Virus record (IMG/VR): IMGVR_UViG_3300037247_000810
Span: 1 to 64,000 of that record
Source: a virus
Strand: one strand, 5' to 3'
Length of the DNA: 64,000 nt
Notes under the pieces: generated by a model
Seen by the model: the letters and a program-made list of their open reading frames with translations, nothing else
Databases searched by the model: none
What the model was told of the DNA's origin: nothing
Position numbers and translations under genes: made by a program
Shown: positions 19,201-25,555 of the stretch, in pieces
Numbering within the stretch: position 1 is the first letter of the stretch
How the letters are laid out: each line of letters begins with the position of its first letter

Positions 19201-19679
19201 ATCTCGAACGCCTCGGCAGTGTTGAAGCCTGCCTGGACGATCTCGAACATACCCACGGCAACCTCAGCGGCCGTCTGGCCGAAGAGTTTACCCTCGCGGG
19301 CCGCCTTGATCAACTGATCCCGGAGAGCTTCAATCGTATCGTCGGCATCCTTGCTGATCGACTGAACTTTGCGAAGCGCCTCGTCCAAATTGAATAGCTC
19401 GGCGACCGCCGCCCCGATAGTCTGCCGGAACGTGATGAGGGCCTGATACAGCGTGGCGAACATGATGCCCGCTTTGATCTGGGTAGCGATGTTGCTTCGA
19501 ATGGTCTGGAAGAAGGACTGGCTGGCTTTGTTGGCGTTGTTCAGCCCGGCTCCGACATTCCCGACCTGCCGGTCGAGGCCGCCCAACGCCGTGCGCGCCT
19601 GCTGCGCACCGCGTTGCAGGTTGCGGGTGAAATCACGGATGTCCGCGATCAGCCGGAGACGGGCGGTTAGTTCAGGCAT
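16263..19679 (-). CDS. tail tape measure protein
   Basis: 1138 residues. The N-terminal half matches the TP901-type tape measure core (helical, with FNLDEALRKVQSISKDADDTIEALRDQLIKAAREGKLFGQTAAEVA and NVSLEELGAAVALMTRKGIPANRAMTSLTRIL). The middle has hydrophobic membrane-like stretches (GAAVGSAIMTGLAILAATLGVTVAVAVAAIVLVLIGAIIAGFLIY). Residues 830-960 hold three repeats of the type VEFELKI.FVAELPGRIAKFIGDHWKDVLNWL. If tail length scales at about 0.15 nm per residue, the tail would be roughly 170 nm. It overlaps the frameshifted chaperone by 8 bases. Confidence 0.95.
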   Translation of the reverse strand: MPELTARLRLIADIRDFTRNLQRGAQQARTALGGLDRQVGNVGAGLNNANKASQSFFQTIRSNIATQIKAGIMFATLYQALITFRQTIGAAVAELFNLDEALRKVQSISKDADDTIEALRDQLIKAAREGKLFGQTAAEVAVGMFEIVQAGFNTAEAFEIATVAAQAATAGFTDAATAGKVITGALLAFDRTAAHAREVANTLFQTVDTGVVTFEQLAQGLGVAMSPAALLNVSLEELGAAVALMTRKGIPANRAMTSLTRILFAFLDPSDKAFKAAADMGFALDAQTVKTHGLLGAMQLLNEATGGNEELLADVFDRQRALIGAFSLLADGGEDWAEILVAMNGAQADAGALTAAWDERSKALTVRMGVLRAQVLAVVVRGLQPLSEGLGVVVDWMSRMIADEMGLFKWLKDTATEVTGLSDAWNDFTQALRDMFAEGSGNRFGLMFRGMFVTLREGIPVLFELLAILLRVGAWAMRNKPVLIAIALAFAAMFISAHPLLAVFQALLILVGYMEKNWGDWRVKIGGTTAAVLLAVIAFNLLWNAFLASRLAMTLFNTNLKGVTAGTNLLWRAIMNLSRMALDAVAPIANFYNTLFRSAQNAAGAAWSAARALGDILMKPVNIARTVTVTTVQKAGAAAAEVGKVGVAGAKKTLQSQLVQGLISGLPKAIGAAVGSAIMTGLAILAATLGVTVAVAVAAIVLVLIGAIIAGFLIYKYRKEIWAGLKTLGRVLKEFFTTQLPDFMKRYFLEPLQEFFTQTLPAWAKRQFTGENMGRWFGRFLMAAILLVFWPVTLAYKFRDKLSAFVTSIAGFLAELPGKIAEKIGDAAKIILDWLIDAAKWAVQFETKVTEFELKIVAFVAELPGRIAKFIGDHWKDVLNWLVDVAKWVIHFELKVAEFYGKIITFVAGIPGEIASFIGDHWKDIIMFLVDPTEWWKLFKTLVEDFVDIVTEKVVPLLVGIGTAIAEGIKSGITTAFSGLGGFLMDAIRGAVDIIPGFVLDFIGGILPGMRDVLNWLEGGEGAAAPRRQPGIIGAARGLRNFMGGLALVGERGAELVRLPRGADVIRREDMGQALRGTGVGGITANAEVNITTSLLKDFQELKERVLQAVEEQLDSAAARTGLARPRFGTWGAGMPRI

Positions 19680-20061
19680 CTTCGTCCTTCTGCTTGCTCT
19701 TGTCGATAAAGGTAATCGGAATCAAATCGGGGGCTACGGCTTTGCCCAATGCAATGTCCGAGAGCAACGGCGCGCCGCGCGCGACAACGTTGCCCTTCGC
19801 ATCCACCGGACGAGATCGATGGCCACTACCAGTACCGCCGGTGGCATCCGATGACACCACTCCGCTGTACTCGCCGCCCTCGTCATCCGATAGCTGCTCC
19901 CATAGCGTTTCCGCTGCCTCCTCAGACATCGTGCCACTAGCCAGCGCCAGTTGCCACCGGCGCTCGTTGCGCTCGCGTATATCTCGGTAGCGAGCTAGGA
20001 GACGGAGTTGGGGCATCGTCCAGACCATGATCTGGGGGATGTCTTGGCCATAGGCGACCAT
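19672..20061 (-). CDS. C-terminal part of tail assembly chaperone (frameshift extension)
   Basis: 129 residues from the first ATG, but the same frame stays open upstream to the slippery sequence at 20145-20151, so the natural product is a fusion: 150 residues of the upstream chaperone plus 157 residues read in the -1 frame, 307 in total. The sequence starts helical (VWTMPQLRLLARYRDIRERNERRWQLALASG), like the T part of the lambda G-GT system, which guides tail tube assembly around the tape measure. It overlaps the tape measure start. Independent translation from the ATG has no good ribosome-binding site. Confidence 0.7.
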   Translation of the reverse strand: MVAYGQDIPQIMVWTMPQLRLLARYRDIRERNERRWQLALASGTMSEEAAETLWEQLSDDEGGEYSGVVSSDATGGTGSGHRSRPVDAKGNVVARGAPLLSDIALGKAVAPDLIPITFIDKSKQKDEDA

Positions 20062-20087
20062 GGCCGCCTCGACGTCCGCGCCAATCC

Positions 20088-20594
20088 CTAGCTGCTGTCG
20101 CTTTCGTCCGTCGCCAGGCTCGCCTTCAACTCCTGGAACAGTGCGAAAAAATCCTGGATGATGCTACCTACATCGTTCTGCTGTACGAAGACGCGAAGAA
20201 TGCCGGAGGCTTCCTTCGGCCGTAGATTTGCTCGGAGGTAATCCTCCGGTGCGCCCAGGATTGCCGCTGCGATTCGCGGCAGGGCGCGCGGTAGCGTAGC
20301 AATGATACGGACGAAGCTCATCAGCATCTCCCGATCCGAAGTGATGCCGCTCTTCGCTGCCTCTACTGCCGCTTCGGGACTATCGTCCTTCCCGACTGCC
20401 GTGGCGGTATCCATGAGCTTGTCGAGAAGATCGCCCTTGCCACCAGCCAGCACTTCGTCGACGATGACATCCATAATGTCAGCCAGCCGGTCGAGCGTGG
20501 CCGGGGCCTGTTCGAAGGCCAGATCGCCGATTTCCCAGGTCACGGTTGCGGGAGCCAGCACCTTCAGGTCATTCTCTGCTGCTTTCCTGGTCAT
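20088..20594 (-). CDS. tail assembly chaperone (G-like)
   Basis: 168 residues, helical, with a beta-rich N-terminal part (LKVLAPATVTWEIGDLAFEQAP). It sits between the tail genes and the tape measure, the fixed place of tail assembly chaperones in siphoviruses. The ATG at 20594 follows GGGAGG; the longer frame to 20636 has no site. The codons GAT TTT TTC near residue 149 hold a perfect -1 slippery heptamer (see 20145-20151). Confidence 0.75.
   Translation of the reverse strand: MTRKAAENDLKVLAPATVTWEIGDLAFEQAPATLDRLADIMDVIVDEVLAGGKGDLLDKLMDTATAVGKDDSPEAAVEAAKSGITSDREMLMSFVRIIATLPRALPRIAAAILGAPEDYLRANLRPKEASGILRVFVQQNDVGSIIQDFFALFQELKASLATDESDSS
20145..20151 (-). other. -1 ribosomal frameshift site T TTT TTC
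   Basis: The minus strand reads T TTT TTC in the frame of the chaperone gene (codons GAT TTT TTC), an ideal X XXY YYZ slippery heptamer. After a -1 shift the frame is open without a stop to 19672, joining the chaperone to the downstream reading frame. This matches the conserved frameshift between the two overlapping chaperone genes just upstream of the tape measure in many long-tailed phages. No strong downstream hairpin was noticed. Confidence 0.8.
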
Positions 20595-20628
20595 TGTTCT
20601 TTCCTCCCTCTCTCTAACTAGCTGCGCC

Positions 20629-21129
20629 TCACCCATGTGGGGCCTTAGCGAATTCCTTTAGGATTGCCGCCATGATTTCCCCCTCCAAGGCAGCCTCCGC
20701 CGCTGGGATACCAGTGGAAACGAATGGGCGCGGCTGCGGTTGGTTAATACCATTGTGCACGAGTGCTGCGTAGCTGATCCAAGAACCGGCCTCCGCCTCC
20801 AGTACGCCGCCTGACGCCTCCACAACCGCCTCCGGCGACGTGGCCGCCAAGTCTGCACCCGCGTGGGTACGGCCTTCATCGGCACTATGATCGGCGGATG
20901 GAGGAGCCGCGTGTACAGAGCGCATCAACGTGTAGGTGCGCTGATAGCCGGATGCGGCGGATGGTTGAGCGTAGACCATATGCTCTAAAAGGCCCCGGAT
21001 AATGTCTTGGGTGCGAATAGCAGCACGGCCCACGCCTTGCCCTATAACCTTCTCAGCGGACGCACCGAGCCGGTCGAGGAAGTCTAGGCTCTCCTTCAAG
21101 CCAGACCATTCAGCACGGAATACGGGCAT
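20629..21129 (-). CDS. HK97 gp10-like tail completion/neck protein
   Basis: 166 residues. The start FRAEWSGLKESLDFLDRLGASAEKVIGQGVGRAAIRTQDIIRGLLEH and the end SYAALVHNGINQPQPRPFVSTGIPAAEAALEGEI fit the HK97 gp10-like family: an N-terminal helix, the YA..VHNG strand and the RPF motif. This family completes the head-proximal tail end. Its place is shifted towards the chaperones in this phage. A Thr/Ala-rich insert (residues 75-110) is unusual. Confidence 0.6.
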   Translation of the reverse strand: MPVFRAEWSGLKESLDFLDRLGASAEKVIGQGVGRAAIRTQDIIRGLLEHMVYAQPSAASGYQRTYTLMRSVHAAPPSADHSADEGRTHAGADLAATSPEAVVEASGGVLEAEAGSWISYAALVHNGINQPQPRPFVSTGIPAAEAALEGEIMAAILKEFAKAPHG

Positions 21130-21152
21130 TTGGGGGAATCCTTGTTGTGTGA

Positions 21153-21180
21153 CCGACAGGGGCGGGGATGCCCCTGTCGG
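21153..21180 (-). terminator. 11-bp hairpin between virion genes
   Basis: CCGACAGGGGC and GCCCCTGTCGG pair perfectly over 11 bases around a 6-base loop, between the gene ending at 21198 and the neck gene starting at 21129. No T-run follows on the minus strand, so it may act as a partial terminator or an mRNA stabiliser rather than a full stop. Confidence 0.6.
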
Positions 21181-21197
21181 ATATTGACGACGAAGGG

Positions 21198-21578
21198 TTA
21201 GTGAACCGGGCCGAGATCAGGCCAGTTGTGGGCCTCGCCGTCCGTGGCAAGGCGCTCGTTATCCGTCGGCGCGTCCGCCACGATGCGAAGCTCCTGACGG
21301 AGATGGTTAGCCCGGCTTCCGATCCAGGTCAGCAACTCCGCGATGTTCGGGGCGACCTGGACATTAGCACCCCCCGGCCCGACGGCGGCCACCAGCCGCT
21401 CGGCCAGCCGGTTTCGCGCGACACCGCTATTCTGGGCCTGCCAGACGGCCTCGATCAGACCGGACAGGTAGCCCAGGAAGAGGGCTTCCGCCGCATCGTC
21501 AATGTCGGCGGCGGGCTCAAATTGATCTGCGCACGCGCTTACCTCGTCTTCGCCAGTGTATGGTGCTGCAAGTCCCAT
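21198..21578 (-). CDS. hypothetical virion-block protein, paralogue of the 35053 gene
   Basis: 126 residues. It starts MGLAAPYTGEDEV and contains LFLGYLSGLIEAVWQAQNSGVARNRLAE and NHLRQELRIVADAPTDNE. The gene at 35053-35421 starts MGLTWTGEGEV and has LFSALIEALFQAQESANARTRWAE and HIMRGELAQVAGPGPTAQE in the same order, so the two are diverged copies. The helical content and place suggest a small virion or assembly protein; no family is recognised. Confidence 0.55.
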   Translation of the reverse strand: MGLAAPYTGEDEVSACADQFEPAADIDDAAEALFLGYLSGLIEAVWQAQNSGVARNRLAERLVAAVGPGGANVQVAPNIAELLTWIGSRANHLRQELRIVADAPTDNERLATDGEAHNWPDLGPVH

Positions 21579-21628
21579 GATATTTCTCCTTTACAGGGCA
21601 GTTGGCCCGCCCCAACTATCCGCTTAGA

Positions 21629-22243
21629 TTAGTTAAGTTCAATGCCCACTTGGAACAGCGTACCGAAGTCGCCGCGCGTTAGATCAGCAATGGCCTTGAA
21701 CGTCACCTTGAGCAGCGTGTCGCCAGCCTTCGTATATCGCGCTGCTGCCGCCTCGCTCTGGTACGCCTGGTGCAGAAGCACGTAGGTGTACCGCTGGTCG
21801 ACGCCCGACGTGTTCGGGATTGGGGCGACCAGGACGATGGCCTGGAGCGTTACCTCACCGGCCCCAGCGGCGATGCCGAGGATGCGACCACCCTCGTGAA
21901 TATCCATCGTAGCAGCGTCACCCGGAGCGGCGACGTTCGCCGTCTGCACCATCGCGGCCAGGAAGTCGTTGATGTTCGCCTGGCTGTACTCCTTCATCGT
22001 GAACTCAAGCTGTGCCGACTCCTCCGTGGCGAATACGCCCACGGGGGCGAGCGACTGTTCGGCTCCGACCTCGAAATACGTGACCTCGTAGGTGAAGACA
22101 GCCTCACCTTCGGTCAATCCAACCTCGACGCCCGTGGTTGGTACACCGTTGGCGATGTTGAGAGCTACACCCTGCGCTGGCGGCGTAACGCCCATATAGA
22201 TGCGGCCTGCGCCGACGCGAATGTTTGCTGCGGTAAGAGCCAT
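21629..22243 (-). CDS. major tail tube protein
   Basis: 204 residues, beta-rich. The string TGVEVGLTEGEAVFTYEVTYFEVGAEQSLAPVGVFATEESAQLEFTMKEYSQANINDFLAAM is typical of tube proteins with the simple two-sheet tail tube fold; the end LLKVTFKAIADLTRGDFGTLFQVGI is the second sheet. The ATG follows AAGGAG. It would form the stacked hexamer rings around the tape measure. The place between the terminator-like protein and the chaperones agrees. Confidence 0.75.
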   Translation of the reverse strand: MALTAANIRVGAGRIYMGVTPPAQGVALNIANGVPTTGVEVGLTEGEAVFTYEVTYFEVGAEQSLAPVGVFATEESAQLEFTMKEYSQANINDFLAAMVQTANVAAPGDAATMDIHEGGRILGIAAGAGEVTLQAIVLVAPIPNTSGVDQRYTYVLLHQAYQSEAAAARYTKAGDTLLKVTFKAIADLTRGDFGTLFQVGIELN

Positions 22244-22248
22244 GACTT

Positions 22249-22710
22249 TTACTCCTTATCTTCGTTGTCGCCGTCGCCAACCTCAACTGGATCGGGATCG
22301 GGTTCAATGCTTTCCTTCGGCTCCGCAATGGGCTCCGGCTCCGCAATGGGCTCCGGCTCCGCAATGGGCTCCGGCTCCGCAATGGGCTCCGGCTCCGCAA
22401 TGGGCTCCGGCTCCGTGGCGCGGCGAGCGTCACGACTCGCCCTACCATTATCGAATTGTGCTCGCCTTGGCTGATACTCGTCTTCGCGGGATAGGCACTG
22501 GCGATGCTGCGCCTCCCACTCATGGAAGAACCAGTCGACGTCTTCGGCCGCAATCTTGAACGGGGTGCGCGGGGCAATCTCATACGCATTGCCGCTTGGT
22601 GCAACGGCCCGGACATGAATATCACCCGCCGGGTCGAAGATCGCCCAAACCACCGACGACCTGCGGGCCATTGGCGGTGCTGCACCCATCGTCCTCTTGC
22701 GTCGAGCCAC
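22249..22710 (-). CDS. virion-block protein with PEPIAE tail repeats
   Basis: 153 residues. The N-terminal 95 residues ([46 protein letters not shown]) form a small beta-rich part; the rest is charged, with five PIAE units spaced by PEP and an acidic end. The GTG at 22710 is chosen because GGGAGGAG stands 6 bases before it. A GTG at 22770 is in frame but is part of the repeated intergenic element. The repeat tail is probably extended and flexible. Function unknown. Confidence 0.6.
   Translation of the reverse strand: MARRKRTMGAAPPMARRSSVVWAIFDPAGDIHVRAVAPSGNAYEIAPRTPFKIAAEDVDWFFHEWEAQHRQCLSREDEYQPRRAQFDNGRASRDARRATEPEPIAEPEPIAEPEPIAEPEPIAEPEPIAEPKESIEPDPDPVEVGDGDNEDKE
22315..22418 (-). repeat. 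18-base tandem repeat coding EPEPIA
   Basis: Five near-identical 18-base units (core GGCTCCGGCTCCGCAATG on the plus strand) stand head to tail inside the gene at 22249-22710. The unit length is a multiple of three and keeps the frame, so the copy number can change by slippage without breaking the protein. Confidence 0.9.
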
Positions 22711-22756
22711 GATTAACTCCTCCCTTTGATCGTATTCGGCCAAGCGCAAGTGCGCA

Positions 22757-22773
22757 ACGGTTTGGGCCACTTC
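22757..22773 (-). promoter_or_regulatory. intergenic element GAAGTGGCCCAAACCGT, copy 1
   Basis: A 17-base sequence 1 base after the stop of the 22775 gene and 46 bases before the GTG of the PEPIAE gene. Its GTG opens a reading frame GTG GCC CAA ACC GTT GCG that runs into the downstream gene. The same sequence recurs at 24226, 29583 and 38190, and shortened at 39932, always just after a stop codon. Confidence 0.6.
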
Positions 22774-22774
22774 G

Positions 22775-23221
22775 CTAGGCGGGCAGCAGGGCGACTGCTG
22801 CTACTTTGCAATGATAGACGGAGATTGTGTGCCACACCTTCTGATCGACTTCATAGCTACGGGTCGAGGGGCCTTCTTGGAGGAAGAACCACGCCAGCAT
22901 ATTCGCCGTGGCAACATCCGCCCCATCCAGGAGGTTCCGAACCCGATCCTCGATCTGGTCGAGTCGGTCGCTGTCTGTGTCTCGGCCGAATACGTGAATC
23001 TCTAGGCGAATCTCGCGGATCGCCTGGGTCTGCTCCGTACCATCTGACACATCGCTGAGCTTATTCTGAGTTACCCAATAGTGGTTCCGCAGTGCCGCCT
23101 CACTATGAAACTGCACGTAACTTTGATATACATGAGGATCATCTAGATCGCCGCCCAGCAGCCCACGGAGCGTATCGTCTGCGGTAAGGATTGCGTGGAT
23201 GCTCTCGTAGAGAACAAGCAT
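22775..23221 (-). CDS. tail terminator-like protein
   Basis: 148 residues. Helix [19 protein letters not shown], strands around [33 protein letters not shown] and [24 protein letters not shown] give an alpha/beta pattern like the tail terminator/DUF3168 family. The position between connector genes and tail tube fits. It caps the tail tube at the head end in related phages. Its ATG overlaps the stop of a 22-codon remnant (TAATG). Confidence 0.5.
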   Translation of the reverse strand: MLVLYESIHAILTADDTLRGLLGGDLDDPHVYQSYVQFHSEAALRNHYWVTQNKLSDVSDGTEQTQAIREIRLEIHVFGRDTDSDRLDQIEDRVRNLLDGADVATANMLAWFFLQEGPSTRSYEVDQKVWHTISVYHCKVAAVALLPA

Positions 23222-23289
23222 TAGGCCGTCCCCCCTTCACCATCTACCAACCCGGCCGTATAGACCCAATCGTCGTGTGACGGATACAT
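23221..23289 (-). pseudogene. 22-codon frame resembling a LAGLIDADG first motif
   Basis: MYPSHDDWVYTAGLVDGEGG and two more residues, ending TAATG at the next gene start. WVYTAGLVDGEGG closely resembles the first motif of LAGLIDADG homing endonucleases (usually W.AGL.DGEG). No ribosome-binding site and no continuation of the enzyme follow. It may be the last trace of a homing gene lost from this spot, or a chance match. Confidence 0.3.
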
Positions 23290-23294
23290 CAGCC

Positions 23295-23651
23295 CTACAG
23301 CACGTGCACGGCGCACACGCGAGCGTTCGCGCTCACAGCGTCGTAATCAATCTGCACCGTACCGTCGGTCTGGTTATACAGCAGTGGCGGGAACGGGCCG
23401 AATACGCCTGGGTTGTCGACTGTCACGGTGAACGCGGCGTCGTTCTCGGTGCGGCCATACGGGTCAGCGACCTGTTGGATGGTGACTGCGGTCGCTTGGA
23501 CGGAAGCCGCGCCCAGACCGTTGATGAACAGAACGATGACGCGGCCGTTGGCGTTGGCCACCTCTGCGCCATTACCCGCGTTTGGGGTAGTCAATGCTGG
23601 GAGGACGCCTGCGCGCACCGTGTTGGTAACTGTGATGGTGTCTCGTGCCAT
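23295..23651 (-). CDS. small beta-sandwich virion protein (tandem copy 2)
   Basis: 118 residues, starting MARDTITVTNTVRAGVLPALT, with VTIQQVADPYGRTENDAAFTVTV and FGPFPPLLYNQTDGTVQIDYDA. The alternation of short strands and the GPFPPLLY motif suggest a small beta-sandwich exposed on the virion, for example a head or tail decoration protein. About two thirds identical to the neighbour at 23683-24039, so a tandem duplication. Confidence 0.55.
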   Translation of the reverse strand: MARDTITVTNTVRAGVLPALTTPNAGNGAEVANANGRVIVLFINGLGAASVQATAVTIQQVADPYGRTENDAAFTVTVDNPGVFGPFPPLLYNQTDGTVQIDYDAVSANARVCAVHVL

Positions 23652-23682
23652 GATTGATTACTCCTTCTTTTCCGTCGCGCCG

Positions 23683-24039
23683 CTAGAGCACGGCCAGGCC
23701 GAATACCCGGATATTGGCTGCGGTAGCGTCGTAGTCGAACTGAATGGTGCCGTCACTCTGGCTGTACAGCAGTGGCGGGAACGGGCCGAGCACGCCCACT
23801 GTGTTAGCGGTGACAGAGAACGCGGCGTCGTTCTCGGTGCGGCCATACGGGTCAGCGATCTGCTGGATGGTGACTTCCGTGGCTCCGGCTCCGGCTCCGC
23901 CCAGACCGTTCACTACCACGAGGAGAACGTTACCGCCGCCATTGGCCATTTCCCCGTTGTTCGCCGCGACCGGGGCAGTGTGCGCCGGAAGAACGCCTGT
24001 GCGAACAGTGCTGGTGACTGTAATGGTATCTCGTGCCAT
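23683..24039 (-). CDS. small beta-sandwich virion protein (tandem copy 1)
   Basis: 118 residues, MARDTITVTSTVRTGVLPAHT at the start and VTIQQIADPYGRTENDAAFSVTA with LGPFPPLLYSQSDGTIQFDYDA. Same length as the copy at 23295-23651, with conserved core and diverged loops. The upstream spacer has AAGGAG. Two related copies may build mixed oligomers. A decoration role is inferred from the fold-like pattern and place only. Confidence 0.55.
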   Translation of the reverse strand: MARDTITVTSTVRTGVLPAHTAPVAANNGEMANGGGNVLLVVVNGLGGAGAGATEVTIQQIADPYGRTENDAAFSVTANTVGVLGPFPPLLYSQSDGTIQFDYDATAANIRVFGLAVL

Positions 24040-24042
24040 AAT

Positions 24043-24180
24043 CTACTCCTTCTCGACCTTGGTCGTCTTCAGCGGCAGGCCCTCACCATTCGACTTGGCC
24101 TGGCCACGGTCAAACGTGACGCGCTTGCCATCAGGCGTGCGCCCACTTCCAACCTTGTGATCATTGAGCTTGGTCGCCAT
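24043..24180 (-). CDS. 45-residue basic protein
   Basis: MATKLNDHKVGSGRTPDGKR, then a Lys-rich end KTTKVEKE. GAAGGAGGAGAAC stands before the ATG, a very strong ribosome-binding site, and its stop lies 3 bases before the next ATG. Strongly basic and without hydrophobic core, so probably disordered. It is preceded by the repeated intergenic element at 24226. Function unknown. Confidence 0.6.
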   Translation of the reverse strand: MATKLNDHKVGSGRTPDGKRVTFDRGQAKSNGEGLPLKTTKVEKE

Positions 24181-24225
24181 TGATGTTCTCCTCCTTCAGT
24201 TTACGCGGCCAGCCAGCAGCCCGCT

Positions 24226-24242
24226 ACGGTTTGGGCCACTTC
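24226..24242 (-). promoter_or_regulatory. intergenic element GAAGTGGCCCAAACCGT, copy 2
   Basis: Identical to copy 1 over 17 bases and overlapping the stop codon of the 24242 gene (TAGAAGTGG). The GTG opens a 12-codon frame ending TAA, followed by the ribosome-binding site of the 45-residue gene. Confidence 0.6.
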
Positions 24243-24649
24243 TACGGCTCGCCGCCTCGGTTCGCCCACGGCTCGCTCTCCTGACTGTAGGATTCTACCC
24301 GCAGGTACTGGTGGTGGCCGCGCCCTGCCTCGTCCAGCACCGCCATAACGCGGTAGACCCGCAGAGGATCAGTGCCTTCTTCCTCGATAAGATCGTCAAG
24401 TTGTGCGTTTGCACTGTTCACGGGATCGCCCAGCCAGAGTCGATATTCGTCCACCCGCACCAAGCCGCCCGGCTTCGGGCGCTGCGGCGGCGGCGGTAGA
24501 TTTGAGAGCACGTGCGGCTGAATGGTGCCGGGCACACCAGTAGCCACGACCGCAGCATCGGCCTCGGAGACCGAGCCGGAGCCGGTCACGGCCCGTTGCC
24601 TGCGGCGAATGGTGAACGTTGTGTTAAAACCGAGCAATCGTCGCGGCAT
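24242..24649 (-). CDS. head-tail joining (head closure)-like protein
   Basis: 135 residues. RRLLGFNTTFTIRRRQRAVTGSGSVSEADAAVVATGVPGTIQPH is a beta-rich start like that of head closure proteins, and DEYRLWLGDP and YRVMAVLDEAGRGHHQYLRVES give further strands. It follows the connector gene by 2 bases, the expected order (portal, capsid, connector, closure). Assignment rests mainly on position. Confidence 0.45.
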   Translation of the reverse strand: MPRRLLGFNTTFTIRRRQRAVTGSGSVSEADAAVVATGVPGTIQPHVLSNLPPPPQRPKPGGLVRVDEYRLWLGDPVNSANAQLDDLIEEEGTDPLRVYRVMAVLDEAGRGHHQYLRVESYSQESEPWANRGGEP

Positions 24650-24651
24650 AG

Positions 24652-25554
24652 CTACCTCAGCGTGACCATCCTATAAGGCTCAAGGAGCATCTGAGCCACG
24701 TCAGGGATGAAGGGGTAGCCCGAACCGCTGCCGCCCTGCGTCTTGGCCCCGTAGCTCACACTGTACGCGCCAATCATGAAGCTGCGGACGCCGGTCACAC
24801 CTTCCTCGTTCTGGCGGCGGGCCGCGATCAGTGAGGCCACAACCACTGCCACCGCTAGCTCAATTTCCTCATCGAGTGCCAGTGTCAGCAAGGAAACGGC
24901 TGCGCCATTCAAATGTGTGTCCGCGACCGCGTTCATCTGCGCCGCCCGTACCACGGTCAGCGTAATACCGACGATGGCGTCAATCCACATGGACTCCGCG
25001 CCCACCTGAATCACATCACCGACGGCGAGGGCCGCGGCACTGGCCACGTCGACGTTCGTCTGCGATTCATCTAGGGCCGCGGTGAGAGTCGTGTTTGCCA
25101 CATAGGACACACCACTCGGCTCACCGCTCCGGCGGCCGCCACCCGTCTTGTACGTTAGCTCAGCGACAATCTCAGTCAGGCCAAGGGAGACAAGCTCCGC
25201 TGATAGGCCCACAGCCGTCGCCAGGGACACGACCTCGATGTAGCCACCCTGATTGTTCGGGAACAGGTCGGGCGGGTTGATGTCCGCCGTCTGGCCACCG
25301 CCGATGTGGAGCCGCAGAAGGCGGGCCGCGTGCACCGGCAATGATGTGGGGTAGAAGCGGCGGGCCTGCGTCCAGCGCTGTCGCTCGTTCATCGTGATGA
25401 CCCCGAAGCTGCCGTGGATGTAGCTGTCCACCAGCCGACTGGCCTGACGGATGTAGTCAAGAAGCTGGGCGTCGGTAATGCCGGTCAAATCCAAGCCAGT
25501 CAAGTGATCTTGAAATTCGACGGCGGTCAAATATGCGGTGCCCGTGAGTGCGAT
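24652..25554 (-). CDS. head-tail connector/adaptor protein, probable ATC start
   Basis: About 300 residues. The helices TDAQLLDYIRQASRLVDSYIHGSFG and the later ALDEEIELAVAVVVASLIAARRQNEEGVTGVRSFMIGAYSVSYGAK fit adaptor proteins that dock on the portal (gp6/gp15-like). Residues 170-230 form an inserted beta-rich part. No ATG, GTG or TTG lies at a useful distance from a ribosome-binding site; the ATC at 25554 stands 6 bases after GGAGG and gives the natural-looking start ALTGTAYLTAVEFQDHL. The site lies inside the end of the HNH gene. Confidence 0.6.
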   Translation of the reverse strand: MALTGTAYLTAVEFQDHLTGLDLTGITDAQLLDYIRQASRLVDSYIHGSFGVITMNERQRWTQARRFYPTSLPVHAARLLRLHIGGGQTADINPPDLFPNNQGGYIEVVSLATAVGLSAELVSLGLTEIVAELTYKTGGGRRSGEPSGVSYVANTTLTAALDESQTNVDVASAAALAVGDVIQVGAESMWIDAIVGITLTVVRAAQMNAVADTHLNGAAVSLLTLALDEEIELAVAVVVASLIAARRQNEEGVTGVRSFMIGAYSVSYGAKTQGGSGSGYPFIPDVAQMLLEPYRMVTLR

Positions 25555-25555
25555 G

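Noticed and set aside
19672-20061. Independent gene starting at the ATG at 20061
   Set aside because: No ribosome-binding site; the open -1 frame from the slippery site explains it better. It is kept as the frameshift extension.
22315-22418. CRISPR-like repeats
   Set aside because: Units are contiguous without spacers and keep the reading frame of a protein.
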